Notes: generated by a model not told the origin, from the sequence alone. 64,000 bases of DNA from Pseudarthrobacter defluvii (GCF_030816725.1 NZ_JAUSYG010000001.1:3782001-3846000), one strand, 5' to 3'. Positions 35,275 to 44,234 are shown, counted from the stretch's first letter. Numbers and translations are program-made.

Positions 35275-36312
35275 CTAGGCGGCGTCGCCCATTATTGGGC
35301 CGAACCGTGCGCGGTCCGCCATGCGCGGGTCCTCGCGGTCCGGGACCACCATGACCGGTCCCTTCGCATGGTGGAGCACGCCGTCGGACGTTGAGCCCAG
35401 AAGCATCCCGGTGAAGCCGCCACGCCCGCGGGTACCCACTACCACCAGCTCCACATGCTTGCTTTCCTCGACAAGCACGTCAACCGGTGAGCCGTCCTTC
35501 AACTCGTACTCGGCCTGCAGGCGCGGATAGTGGCTGCGCAGCCAGGCCATGCCGGCTTCCAAGGTGGCGCGGATGTCGTCGAAAAGGGCCTTCCGGTCCA
35601 TCGGTGCGGGAACCCAGGCCAAGGAACCGCTGTACTGGGGTACGGCGCAAACCACGCGCAGGGAGGCGCCAAGGCGTTCGGCCTGATCGGCCGCTTCGAG
35701 GACGGCGACGCGTGCCTGCTCGGAGCCGTCCACCCCGACCACCACCACATCCTCCACGGGCCGGTGCCCGGACTTCGCCTGCTCCGCCTTGACCCGGCGG
35801 TCCTCGGTGGTCTCGCCCAGCCGGTCCGAGCAGAACAGCGGGACCGTCACCGTGGGGCATTTGGCGTGGGCGGGCAGCGCGCTGCTGACCGAGCCCAGGA
35901 GCCGGCCAACAAAGCCGCCCCGGCCGCGGGTCCCCACCACCAGCAGTTCCGCGGTCTCGGAGATTTCCAGCAAAACTCCTGCAGCATCGCCGTTTTCCAC
36001 CGAGGACGTCACGTCCACGTCGTACGGCGAAACTTTCTCCAGTGCCTGCCTGACGATCGCCTCGGCACCTTCGCGGATAACGGAATCGTCCACGGTGGCG
36101 TAACCGCCATCCAGGCCGGACGCGGCGAAGATCGGCACGGAATAGGCAGTGACGATATGAAGCGGACGACGGCGGCGCTGGGCCTCGCGTGCCGCCCACA
36201 CCAGTGCGCACTGGCCGTGGTCCGACCCGTCTACCCCCACCACGATGCCGTGCGGAGCGGCAGTACCGCCCCCGTCCCGGGCCGGATCCGGATGCAACTC
36301 TCGTGAGCCCAT
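35275..36312 (-). CDS. Tandem universal stress protein
   Basis: The 345-residue protein has two Usp domains. Domain 1 starts GIVVGVDGSDHGQCALVWA and ends with the nucleotide-binding VVGTRGRGGFVGRLLGSVS. Domain 2 starts VVVVGVDGSEQARVAVLEA and ends VVGTRGRGGFTGMLLGSTS. Both retain the G2xG9G(S/T)-type ATP loop. GAGGAGG lies 9 bases before the ATG. It leads a leftward run with the Rph-like gene, suggesting a shared stress response. Confidence 0.93.
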   Translation of the reverse strand: MGSRELHPDPARDGGGTAAPHGIVVGVDGSDHGQCALVWAAREAQRRRRPLHIVTAYSVPIFAASGLDGGYATVDDSVIREGAEAIVRQALEKVSPYDVDVTSSVENGDAAGVLLEISETAELLVVGTRGRGGFVGRLLGSVSSALPAHAKCPTVTVPLFCSDRLGETTEDRRVKAEQAKSGHRPVEDVVVVGVDGSEQARVAVLEAADQAERLGASLRVVCAVPQYSGSLAWVPAPMDRKALFDDIRATLEAGMAWLRSHYPRLQAEYELKDGSPVDVLVEESKHVELVVVGTRGRGGFTGMLLGSTSDGVLHHAKGPVMVVPDREDPRMADRARFGPIMGDAA

Positions 36313-36731
36313 GGGGGCCGCCTCCTCGCGATACGCCTGATGTTGCGGCTATTCTGCCAGAAAACGGCCAGTCCCCCGCGCATCCGGATTTCCGGCTGTA
36401 CCGGCAGGAAAAGACTGTTTCCCGTTTTCCACTATTCTCCGTCCCCCAGTGCTTAGCAAGCCTGCTCAGGAGCCGGTTGCCCCTGTTATCCACAGGCTTT
36501 CCGGCAACGTCCGGAAAGCGCCTTCAGCCCGGCAGGAGATGTTTACATCCTTGGGCTATCCACGGCCGGATTTGTTCTGTAGTCTTCAGGACATTGTTGG
36601 TCCGGGACGCCAACCGATGCTTCCTGCCAGGACTGTCCCGGCCACGCGCTGCGGCCGTGCTTGGGGGTAACGGGACGCGGGCCGGCGAGGACGCCGGCGC
36701 CTGCTGAACGCTCTGAAGGAGGGAAACTGTA
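36313..36731. other. Intergenic promoter region with DnaA-box-like sites
   Basis: This 419-base stretch between the divergent Usp and NAD/FAD-binding genes has no convincing gene. It contains three same-strand DnaA-like 9-mers: TTTTCCACT (36425), a perfect TTATCCACA (36486) and CTATCCACG (36556). It should also hold the two divergent promoters. A strong ribosome site (AAGGAGGG, 36716-36723) belongs to the rightward gene. Confidence 0.5.
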
Positions 36732-37379
36732 GTGTCAAGCCTGCCTGGGGATGCCGCGACCGAACAGACCACCACTGTCATCATCGGCACGGGCCTGTCC
36801 GGGTTGGCCGTGGCCGCCGAACTGCGCCGCCATGGCGTGGACTCCATTGTGGTGGACGGCCTGGACATCCTTGGCGCCAACCAACCTGCCAACACCTCTT
36901 CGCTTCAGCGCTGCGACGCAGCGGACAGCGACACCCTGCGGGAGCGGAACGAGATCCTGCGCCACCTCCGCAACTACGCGGCAAGCCACAGCGTCGACGT
37001 CCGGAACACCACACGTGCGGTTCAGCTGACCATGGTGGAAGGCACGGAGCACCACTCCGCCCCGCAGTGGCAGGTGCACACGCCCACCGGTGTCCTGGTG
37101 GCCGACCACATCGTCCTGACCCGGTGCGCGCACAGCCAGTTGCGGCGCATGCTCAACGACTTCGGCATTGCTGTCGGCCGCAACGTCGCCGCCGCCATGC
37201 GGGCAATCGGCATCTACCTGGTGGGCGTGGGCGAACTGATTACGCCCTCGCCCAAGGAAGTACTGCGCCAGGCCAAAACGGTGGGCCAGGCGATCTCCGC
37301 CAAGGTCAACCCGGGCAGCGCCCAACTCGCCAGCGGCGCCTTTCCGGCAACGGGGAGCTTCGCGGTGCTGGGCTGCTGA
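36732..37379 (+). CDS. Short NAD/FAD-binding protein
   Basis: The 215-residue protein begins with GTG and has AAGGAGGG 8 bases upstream. A dinucleotide-binding motif (VIIGTGLSGLAVAAELRRHG, about residues 16-35) and a second strand IVVDGLDILGAN suggest a Rossmann fold of the flavin monooxygenase type, with HIVLTRCAHSQLRRML as the return strand. The catalytic and substrate domains of full flavoenzymes are absent. It may be a truncated flavoprotein with its own role or a binding protein. Function unknown. Confidence 0.75.
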   Translation: MSSLPGDAATEQTTTVIIGTGLSGLAVAAELRRHGVDSIVVDGLDILGANQPANTSSLQRCDAADSDTLRERNEILRHLRNYAASHSVDVRNTTRAVQLTMVEGTEHHSAPQWQVHTPTGVLVADHIVLTRCAHSQLRRMLNDFGIAVGRNVAAAMRAIGIYLVGVGELITPSPKEVLRQAKTVGQAISAKVNPGSAQLASGAFPATGSFAVLGC

Positions 37380-37434
37380 CGGTCTTCCCCACTCCCGCCG
37401 TTACGGTGAAATCCTCCAGTCCCGCCCGTCTGGC

Positions 37435-38079
37435 CTATTCCCCGCCTTTTTCCCCCACATCCCCGTCGCCGGTGAGCCGGCGACGTGCCAGCACACCCAG
37501 GGCCACCAGCAGTCCCACTGCGACGACAGCAAAGATCACAATGCTCCACTGGAAGGGCTCCCCGGCGTTGGCAGGCTCGGACGGCTCTTCCGTCACCCCT
37601 GGCTGTGCTGTGCCCATGCCCGGCACCGTACCTGCCGCCGTCGTCGGACTTCCCGCCGTGGGAGGCCCGGAGGTTGCGGCACCTGGCTGGACAGCACCGG
37701 CGGCAACTGTGAAGGTGAAGGTTCCTTCGATGGGGTGGGAGTCAGAACTGACCACGCGCCACGCAACGGTGTATGCGCCGGCCGGACCGCCTGACCGGAG
37801 TTTCTGGGTGGCCACGTTGTCAACGATCTGGACGGATCCGTCAGCCCATTCAGTGCCGCCGGCATCCTTGACCGAGAAGGACGAACCGATACCCAGGGGC
37901 TTGTTGCTGAAGGTCACGGAGACCTCCGCCGGCGGCGCCGCGAGCGAGGCCCCCTGCGCCGGACTGGTGGACTCTGCAGCATCGTGGGCGGAGGCCGGGC
38001 CTGCCAGGCCCAGCATTGCGGCTGCGAGGATGAAGGAACCGAGCACAAGGCTCAGCAACTGGCGGCGGACTTGGCGCAT
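37435..38079 (-). CDS. CopC-domain copper-binding protein, membrane-anchored
   Basis: I choose ATG 38079, which has AAGGAG upstream and starts directly before the signal peptide; this gives 214 residues. The signal is cut near ASA-HDAAES, giving an N-terminal His that can bind copper as in CopC. The beta-barrel domain carries the second His motif VVSSDSHPIEGTFTFTV. A Pro/Thr-rich linker and a C-terminal helix (IVIFAVVAVGLLVALGVL) anchor it. A CopD partner is not adjacent. Probably copper handling outside the membrane. Confidence 0.9.
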   Translation of the reverse strand: MRQVRRQLLSLVLGSFILAAAMLGLAGPASAHDAAESTSPAQGASLAAPPAEVSVTFSNKPLGIGSSFSVKDAGGTEWADGSVQIVDNVATQKLRSGGPAGAYTVAWRVVSSDSHPIEGTFTFTVAAGAVQPGAATSGPPTAGSPTTAAGTVPGMGTAQPGVTEEPSEPANAGEPFQWSIVIFAVVAVGLLVALGVLARRRLTGDGDVGEKGGE

Positions 38080-38190
38080 GTTTGGGCTGCTCCTTGTGTT
38101 GGCTTCCTTACAGACTAGGCGAATTTGGCGACCCATCCCCTGCGGCCCCTTTAGGATGCAGGTATCCCCACACACTCCCCCGGAGGACTA

Positions 38191-39630
38191 ATGCTTAAGC
38201 AAGGCTCTGCCCTGGACCGGTATTTCAGGGTCACCGAGCGCGGTTCCAATCTTTCCCGCGAGATCCGCGGCGGGTTCGCCACGTTCTTCGCCATGAGCTA
38301 CATCGTGGTGCTGAACCCCCTAATCCTGTCGGGGCCGGACTCCAGCGGCACCACGCTGGGCTTCACCGCCGTGGCCGCGGTGACCGCGTTGGTCGCGGGC
38401 ATCCTGACCATCCTCATGGGTGCGTGGGGACGGCACCCGTTTGCGCTTGCCACCGGCCTGGGCGTCAACGCCTTCGTGGCCGTCACCGTGGCCACCAACC
38501 CGGGGCTCACCTGGCCGGACATGATGGGGCTGGTGATGCTTTCCGGCATCACGATGCTGATCCTGGTCCTCACCGGTTTCCGCACCGCCGTCTTCAAGGC
38601 CGTGCCGGACGGGCTTAAGACGGCCATCGTGGTGGGCATCGGCCTCTTCATCGCCCTGATCGGGCTGGTCAATGCCGGGTTCGTGCGGCGCATCCCCGAT
38701 GTTGCGGGCACCACCGTTCCGGTTGGCCTGGGTTTCGAAGGCAAGCTGCTGGGCTGGCCCACCGCCGTCTTCGTGTTCGGCCTGATCCTGACCATCGCCC
38801 TGGTAGTGCGCAAGGTCAAGGGCGCCATCCTGATCGGCATCATCACCTCCACGGTGCTGTCCGTCATCCTTGAGACCACCTTGCACATCGGACCCAGCTT
38901 CGACGGCAAGAACTTCAACCCGCAGGGCTGGTCCCTGGTGGCACCGGCGTTTTCCGGCTGGGCCGCCCCTGACCTCTCCCTGATCGGCAAGGCAAACCCG
39001 TTCGGCGCCTTCGGGCACCTTGGCTTCGTGGCCGCCACGCTGCTGGCCTTCGTCATCCTGCTCAGCATCTTCTTCGACGCCATGGGCACCATGGTGGGCC
39101 TGGCCAACGAAGCCGGCACCGTGGATGAGCACGGCAACATTCCCGACGTCGACCGCGTGCTCCAGGTGGACGCACTCGGCGCCATCATCGGCGGCGGCGC
39201 GTCCGTCTCCTCCAACCAGATCTACGTCGAAGCCGGTGCCGGCATCGGCGAAGGCGCGCGCACCGGCGTCGCCTCCATCGTCACCGGCCTGCTGTTCCTG
39301 GTGGCCATGTTCTTCACCCCTCTGATCAACCTAGTGCCGTTCGAGGCCGTGGCCCCGGCCCTGGTGGTGGTGGGCTTCATGATGGTGTCCCAGGTTGGCA
39401 AGATCGACTGGCAGGACTGGGGCATCGCCATCCCGGCGTTCCTGACCTTCACCCTGATGCCGTTTACGTACTCCATCGCCAATGGCCTGGGCGCAGGTTT
39501 CATCGCCTACGTGCTGATCCGCACGGTCCAGGGCCGGGTCAAGGACATCCACCCGCTGATGTGGGCCGTGGCTGCCGCCTTCGCGCTGTTCTTCGCCATC
39601 GGCCCCATCGAGGCCGCCCTGGGAATGTAG
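38191..39630 (+). CDS. NCS2 purine permease (AzgA type)
   Basis: The 479-residue protein has 13-14 helices and the AzgA signatures FFAMSYIVVLNPLILSG, HPFALATGLGVNAFVAV and FFDAMGTMVGLANEAG. AzgA-type permeases import adenine, guanine or hypoxanthine with protons (family knowledge). CGGAGGA precedes the ATG by 5 bases. A strong terminator follows, so it is a single gene. No purine riboswitch is visible in the 110-base leader. Confidence 0.94.
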   Translation: MLKQGSALDRYFRVTERGSNLSREIRGGFATFFAMSYIVVLNPLILSGPDSSGTTLGFTAVAAVTALVAGILTILMGAWGRHPFALATGLGVNAFVAVTVATNPGLTWPDMMGLVMLSGITMLILVLTGFRTAVFKAVPDGLKTAIVVGIGLFIALIGLVNAGFVRRIPDVAGTTVPVGLGFEGKLLGWPTAVFVFGLILTIALVVRKVKGAILIGIITSTVLSVILETTLHIGPSFDGKNFNPQGWSLVAPAFSGWAAPDLSLIGKANPFGAFGHLGFVAATLLAFVILLSIFFDAMGTMVGLANEAGTVDEHGNIPDVDRVLQVDALGAIIGGGASVSSNQIYVEAGAGIGEGARTGVASIVTGLLFLVAMFFTPLINLVPFEAVAPALVVVGFMMVSQVGKIDWQDWGIAIPAFLTFTLMPFTYSIANGLGAGFIAYVLIRTVQGRVKDIHPLMWAVAAAFALFFAIGPIEAALGM

Positions 39631-39647
39631 TCCCCTTGTTCTGGACC

Positions 39648-39685
39648 AAGGGCTGGTGCGGCATCTGCCGCACCAGCCCTTTTTT
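39648..39685. terminator. Bidirectional terminator between purine permease and antiporter
   Basis: A perfect 15-bp stem (39648-39662 with 39667-39681) with a 4-base loop ATCT, then TTTT. The complementary strand also starts the stem with AA, but has no long U run, so it is strongest for the rightward gene. Confidence 0.92.
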
Positions 39686-39702
39686 CTTCCCGAAAGCGCT
39701 GC

Positions 39703-41007
39703 CTACACCGGGGTGTTGGGGGCAAGTCCTTCGTCGCCGGACACGGCCAGGGCTTTGCGCTGCCGCAGCCGGTCCAGCCGGTTCATCAGCGGCGAGGTGG
39801 TGGCGCCGTGGATCACGATGGACAGGGCCACCACCAGCCCGATGAACGACCAGAGCCAATGCGCCTGCTCGGCGAAGTGGCCCTCACCCAGCGCGAAGGC
39901 CAGGTAGTACAGGGAACCGATTCCGCGGATGCCGAAGAAGGAGAGGGCAACGCGTTCGCGCGGGCCGGTTTTGCCGCCCAGCAGGCCCACCCAGCCCGCA
40001 AGTGGCCGGACCACCAGCAGGAAAGCCAGCGCCACCAGCAGCTCCGCCAGCCCGATGCCGGCGAGCAGCCCGCGGGCAATCGCGCCGCCCAGCAGGACCA
40101 GGATCACCACGGTCAGGAGCCGTTCCAGTTGCTCGACGTAGGAGTGCAGGACCCGGTGGTAGCCGTGGGTCCGTTCAGCTGCCCGGATGGTCACGGCACA
40201 GACAAACACAGCTATGAACCCGTAGCCCTCCACCATGTCCGTCAGCCCGTACGCCAGGAAGGTTGCCGCCAGGGCCACGAAGCCCTCGGAATGGTTGGAC
40301 AGCCGCAGGCTGTCTGCTCGGGCTGAGAAGAAAAGCCTTGCCAGCAGCTTGCCGGTGAGGAAGCCCACGAGCAGCCCAACAGCCAGCCGCCACAGCACGT
40401 CCAGTCCGAACCATTCACCGAACCAGGCGGCCGGGTTTGCTCCAGCCACGCTGATGGCAATGGCGAGGTACACGAACGGGAACGCCAGGCCGTCGTTAAG
40501 CCCGGCCTCCGAGGTGAGCCCGAAGCGGACCTCGTCCTCCTTGTCCGTGTGGTCGTCCTGGTCCGCGGGCTCCCCCACTTGCACCTCCGACGCCAGCACA
40601 GGGTCCGTGGGCGCCAGGCTGGCGGCAACCAGCAGCGCTGCGCCCAGCCCCAGACCCAGGAACCACATGCCCAGCAGGGTGAGCGCCACGATGCACAGCG
40701 GCATCGCTATGCCCAGGAGCCGCCACGTGGTGGCCCAGCGTTTGCGTCCCACCGGCCGGTCCAGGGCCAGCCCGGCGCCCATCAGCGAGATGATCACGCA
40801 GACCTCCGCAAGGTGCATGACAAAGTCGCTGCGCTCCACCGGGTTGGGGTCCGGCAACGAAGGGATCAGCGCGAAGGCACCCATTCCGGCGCCGACGAAG
40901 ACCATCGGCATGGATAAGGGCATGTTGCGCAGCAGCTTGGGCAGGACGGCCGCGGTGAAGACGGCCAGGCCGGCCGCGGCAAAAAGGATGTCGGGGGCTT
41001 CAAACAT
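39703..41007 (-). CDS. Cation/proton antiporter (CPA family)
   Basis: The 434-residue membrane protein has about 12 helices with the antiporter core SLAPTDPVLASEVQVGEP and the ND motif EAGLNDGLAFPFVYLAIA; a charged loop (ADQDDHTDKEDEVRFG) links them. These acidic residues carry cations and protons in the NhaP/KefB-like families. It exchanges Na+ or K+ for H+. The IS110 element lies roughly 120-150 bases upstream of the start and could affect its promoter. Confidence 0.92.
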   Translation of the reverse strand: MFEAPDILFAAAGLAVFTAAVLPKLLRNMPLSMPMVFVGAGMGAFALIPSLPDPNPVERSDFVMHLAEVCVIISLMGAGLALDRPVGRKRWATTWRLLGIAMPLCIVALTLLGMWFLGLGLGAALLVAASLAPTDPVLASEVQVGEPADQDDHTDKEDEVRFGLTSEAGLNDGLAFPFVYLAIAISVAGANPAAWFGEWFGLDVLWRLAVGLLVGFLTGKLLARLFFSARADSLRLSNHSEGFVALAATFLAYGLTDMVEGYGFIAVFVCAVTIRAAERTHGYHRVLHSYVEQLERLLTVVILVLLGGAIARGLLAGIGLAELLVALAFLLVVRPLAGWVGLLGGKTGPRERVALSFFGIRGIGSLYYLAFALGEGHFAEQAHWLWSFIGLVVALSIVIHGATTSPLMNRLDRLRQRKALAVSGDEGLAPNTPV

Positions 41008-41154
41008 GGGCTCTCCAGCCTGGAATTGTTGCTTGGTCCGGTGCAGCGGGCGGTCACGCTGCCGCCGCCGGACCCGGTCTCACCCTATCGTTCGTACCCA
41101 TCCGGCCGGCGGTTCCCCACAAAACCCCGTTCCCGTCCGACTCTTCTATGTCTG

Positions 41155-42222
41155 TCAAGCGGCATTCGAAGTGCAGGAGGCATTGAGCGTACGGTGTACG
41201 CGTCGGGCTAGGTAGCGCTTGATGCATCGACGGATTTCCCTATTTGTGTGGCCTTCTGCCCGCCGCTTCTCGACGTATTTCCGGGTCTCGGGATCGTGGG
41301 CCATTTTGGTGAGCGCAACCATGTGTAAGGCGCGGTTCAGGCTTCTGTCGCCCCCGCGGTTCAGGCGGTGGCGGACGGTGTTTCCCGAAGACGCAGGGAT
41401 CGGGTTGACGCCCGCCAGGGAGGCGTAGGCGGCTTCGTTTCGAACCCGCCCGTGGTGGGACCAGGTGGCGAGGCAGGTCGCTGCAGCGACGGGCCCAAAG
41501 CCCGGTTCCTGAAGCAGGGGCGCGGCCTCGCTGATCTGCACCAGCTCGGTCAGCTGGTTCTCGTTGGATTTGAGCTGTTCATCGAGTTCGAGGACACGCC
41601 TGGCCAGGCGAACCGCCTCGGCGCGGGCAATGGACAGGGAGAGCTCCTCCTCGCGTGCACGCCACCGCGAGACGTCAGTGATCTGCCCGCCTGAAAGAGG
41701 CTTCCGGGCGTCCATTCCCAAAACGTGTGTGCGCAGCAGCGCGGTGAGCGCGTTGACCGAGCGGGTCCGCTCGGTGCTCATCGCATCGCGTGCCGTGATC
41801 AGGATCCGCAGGGCTTGACGGACCCCGTCGTTCACCCTGGGCCGGCGCAGCTTCTCCAGCGGCAGCGGCAGCACGGCCGCGCCGAGCCGGTGGGCGTCCA
41901 GGGCATCGGACTTCCCAACGCCGCGGCGCTTCCTGGCATCCATGCGTGGTGCCTCGGCGACAGGGAAGCCCTCGGCGGCAACAGTGCCGGCCAGGACAGC
42001 CCCGTAGGATGCGGCGCCTTCGATGACCCAGAGCGCGCCAGCGTCTGCCCCGGTACGGCGGGCGACCCAGGCGATGGCCCTGCTGATGCCGGCAGGCGTC
42101 GTGGGAAACTCCCGGGTATCCAGCAGCTCGCCGGTCCCGGCGGCGAGGACGGCGTAAACATGATTCCGGGCGTGGGTATCAACCCCCACGACAAACGGGT
42201 GGGAATGCGCAACGATAGACAT
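41155..42222 (-). CDS. IS110-family transposase (DEDD, bridge-RNA type)
   Basis: I choose ATG 42222 (355 residues) with GAGGAAAGG upstream; a TTG at 42255 would add 11. The N-terminal RuvC-like domain has FVVGVDTHARNHVYAV, LWVIEGAASYG and KSDALDAHRLG, the D-E-D-D residues. A coiled linker leads to the C-terminal Tnp domain (EPGFGPVAAATCLATWS, then the serine-containing PIPASSGNTVRHRLNRGG). All catalytic positions look intact, so it is probably active. IS110 enzymes use an RNA from the element to pair donor and target (family knowledge). Confidence 0.95.
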   Translation of the reverse strand: MSIVAHSHPFVVGVDTHARNHVYAVLAAGTGELLDTREFPTTPAGISRAIAWVARRTGADAGALWVIEGAASYGAVLAGTVAAEGFPVAEAPRMDARKRRGVGKSDALDAHRLGAAVLPLPLEKLRRPRVNDGVRQALRILITARDAMSTERTRSVNALTALLRTHVLGMDARKPLSGGQITDVSRWRAREEELSLSIARAEAVRLARRVLELDEQLKSNENQLTELVQISEAAPLLQEPGFGPVAAATCLATWSHHGRVRNEAAYASLAGVNPIPASSGNTVRHRLNRGGDRSLNRALHMVALTKMAHDPETRKYVEKRRAEGHTNREIRRCIKRYLARRVHRTLNASCTSNAA

Positions 42223-42445
42223 GGCGGTGCAGCACCTTTCCTCAGCGATGGACAAGGTCCGGCCGCTAAAGGCCGGTACCGGTCCGGGTAGGAATCACAT
42301 CGGAACAGCACTGTGACGAGTCACGCGCTCAACAACGCGGACAATCTTCTGATCAAGTCACCGAAGTGGGCCGGACAGGTACCGGCCGACCACCCCGACG
42401 GAAGGACAAGTCGGACGCAAGACACTAATGGTCATAGTTTCTTTG
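42223..42445 (-). ncRNA. Candidate bridge-RNA region of the IS110 element
   Basis: This 220-base non-coding region lies directly upstream of the transposase, where IS110-group bridge RNAs are encoded. On the minus strand it has several potential stems, for example GGCCGG..CCGGCC (about 42368-42386) and GTGACTCGTCAC (about 42311-42322). A bridge RNA is expected from the family; the loops that would pair with donor and target have not been defined. Confidence 0.35.
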
Positions 42446-42593
42446 AGTCACAACCACCGAGGCGGACGGCCGATACCATCCTGCCAGCCAGTCCCAGACC
42501 AGCTGCTGATAAGACTCACAGGTTTCTTGGATTCCGGACAGTACGACGGCGGCGCTGCTGGTTTTCGTGCCGCGCATGCGGTGAGCTTGAGGC

Positions 42594-43547
42594 ATGTCCC
42601 TCCAGCTCCCCGCCGTCGACGTCCCGCCCCAGCCCTGGACGGGAAGGTACGACGGCGACGGCCCCGGACACTGCCGCTGGTGGCAGGCCGTGAACGCACC
42701 GGATGGCCCACAGGATGCCGGGGCTGGCGGACGGCCTGCAGCGTTGCTGGGTTTCGCTAGCGATGAGGGGGTCCGCCGGAACAAGGGCCGCACCGGAGCC
42801 TCCGCCGCCCCCGCAGCCCTGCGGAAAGCGCTCGGCCCGCTGGCATTCCATCTGGACCGCGCGGTTGCTGACGTTGGTGACGTGGTGGTGTCCGGAGGGG
42901 ACCTGGAGGCCGGGCAGGAACGGCTTGGCCAGGCGCTGGCGGCCCTGCTCGACGCCGGCCACCAGACTGTCGTGCTGGGCGGCGGCCATGAAACCGCCTA
43001 CGCCAGTTACCTCGGCGTCAGCGCATCATCGGCAGTCCAAAGGGGGCAACGCCTCGGCGTCCTGAACCTTGACGCGCACTTCGACCTCCGCGACGAGCCC
43101 GTTCCCAGCTCAGGGACTCCATTCCTTCAGATGGCCCGGGCGGAATCGGACGCCGGACGCGACTTCCGCTACGCCGTCGTCGGGATCTCGGAGCCGAACA
43201 ACACGCAGGTCCTGTTCGACACCGCGGACAAGCTGGGCGTCCGGTACCTGCTGGACGAGGACTGTGAAGCGGACCGGGTGCGGGACTTCGTGACGGCCTT
43301 CCTGGCGGAGATCGACGTCCTGTACCTGACCATTGACCTGGACGTGCTGCCCGCCGCCGTGGCGCCGGGGGTAAGCGCACCCGCAGCCTACGGCGTGCCG
43401 CTGCCCATCATTTCCGCGGTGTGCCGGCAGGTGGCGCGGAGCAGCAAGCTGCTGCACCTGGACGTGGCGGAGCTCAATCCTGCCTTCGATATCGACGGCC
43501 GGACCGCCCGGGCCGCGGCGAGGCTGGTGGACACGCTGCTGCGCTGA
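42594..43547 (+). CDS. hutG: Formimidoylglutamase
   Basis: The 317-residue ureohydrolase-fold enzyme has the dimanganese motifs GGGHETAYASY, NLDAHFDLRD and TIDLDVLPAAVAPGVSAPAAYG. It cleaves N-formimidoyl-glutamate to glutamate and formamide, the last step of histidine degradation. It is separated by about 8 kb from hutH and hutU, with the tricarboxylate module between. The 148 bases before it hold nothing recognisable beyond its own promoter; the IS110 element ends there. Confidence 0.93.
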   Translation: MSLQLPAVDVPPQPWTGRYDGDGPGHCRWWQAVNAPDGPQDAGAGGRPAALLGFASDEGVRRNKGRTGASAAPAALRKALGPLAFHLDRAVADVGDVVVSGGDLEAGQERLGQALAALLDAGHQTVVLGGGHETAYASYLGVSASSAVQRGQRLGVLNLDAHFDLRDEPVPSSGTPFLQMARAESDAGRDFRYAVVGISEPNNTQVLFDTADKLGVRYLLDEDCEADRVRDFVTAFLAEIDVLYLTIDLDVLPAAVAPGVSAPAAYGVPLPIISAVCRQVARSSKLLHLDVAELNPAFDIDGRTARAAARLVDTLLR

Positions 43548-43568
43548 AAGCCCGCTGACTGTCAGCGC

Positions 43569-44234
43569 TCAGGCCTTCAGGACGTACCGCCGCTCCGGGC
43601 GTCCCACGCCGTACTTGAGCCGCACGTCCAGCGTTCCCTCGTCATGCAGGTATTCCAGGTAACGGCGGGCGCTGACCCTGGAGGTCCCAAGTTCCTCGGC
43701 CATCTCGGCCGCGGACACGTCTCCGGCGGCCGCATTCAGTGCCTCCTCCACCAGCTTCAGCGTCTCGATGCTGCAGCCTTTGGGCAGCGGCCGCTCGGCG
43801 CGGTCCAGGCCGAACACCCGGTTGACGTCCGACTGCTCAGCCACGTCCTTGGACGCATCCAGGCCTTGGTAGGCGTGACGGTAGTGTTCCAGCCGTTCCT
43901 GCAGGTCCGTCTGCGAAAAGGGCTTGATCAGGTAGTGGACTATGCCGCCGCGGAGCGCTTTCCGCACGGTTTCGACCTCACGGGCAGCGCTGATCACCAG
44001 CACATCCAGCTCCGGAGCGACAGTACGCAGGCGCTGCATCAGGTCCAGGCCGTTGATGTCCGGCAGGTGGATGTCCAGCAGCACCAGGTCCGGCTGGAGC
44101 CGTTCGGTCTCCGCGACGGCCTGGGCTCCCGTGTGGGCCGCGCCCACCACCGAGAAGCCGGGCGTGCGCTGGATGAAGCCGGCGTGCACCTTGGCCACCA
44201 TGAAGTCATCATCGACGATCAGGACCTTGATCAT
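43569..44234 (-). CDS. CitB/DcuR-type response regulator
   Basis: A 221-residue protein with a receiver domain (D8-D10 pocket, phospho-acceptor Asp54 in LVLLDIHLPDINGLDLM, Lys in YLIKPFSQ) and a C-terminal winged helix (AAEMAEELGTSRVSARRYLEYL). This fits the CitB/DpiA family that regulates citrate and C4-dicarboxylate genes. Its start overlaps the kinase stop by 4 bases. The divergent tctCBA genes are the likely targets. Confidence 0.92.
   Translation of the reverse strand: MIKVLIVDDDFMVAKVHAGFIQRTPGFSVVGAAHTGAQAVAETERLQPDLVLLDIHLPDINGLDLMQRLRTVAPELDVLVISAAREVETVRKALRGGIVHYLIKPFSQTDLQERLEHYRHAYQGLDASKDVAEQSDVNRVFGLDRAERPLPKGCSIETLKLVEEALNAAAGDVSAAEMAEELGTSRVSARRYLEYLHDEGTLDVRLKYGVGRPERRYVLKA

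Larger units (their letters stand above)
41130..42445 (-). mobile_element. IS110-family insertion sequence (ends approximate)
   Basis: A single DEDD transposase gene with no flanking inverted repeats, as usual for IS110. The ends cannot be set by eye: the right end lies just past the transposase stop (before about 41155) and the left end beyond the non-coding region to about 42445. It separates the antiporter from hutG. No target duplication was identified, which is normal for this family. Confidence 0.75.

Noticed and set aside
36449..36670. 73-residue open frame in the intergenic region
   Set aside because: No ribosome site or family character, and it ends before the strong site of the real gene at 36732.
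36313..36731. Replication origin
   Set aside because: Three DnaA-like boxes only, no dnaA, dnaN or gyrB nearby and no AT-rich unwinding region.
41100..42480. Terminal inverted repeats or target duplication for the transposable element
   Set aside because: None visible, consistent with IS110; the ends are therefore given as approximate.
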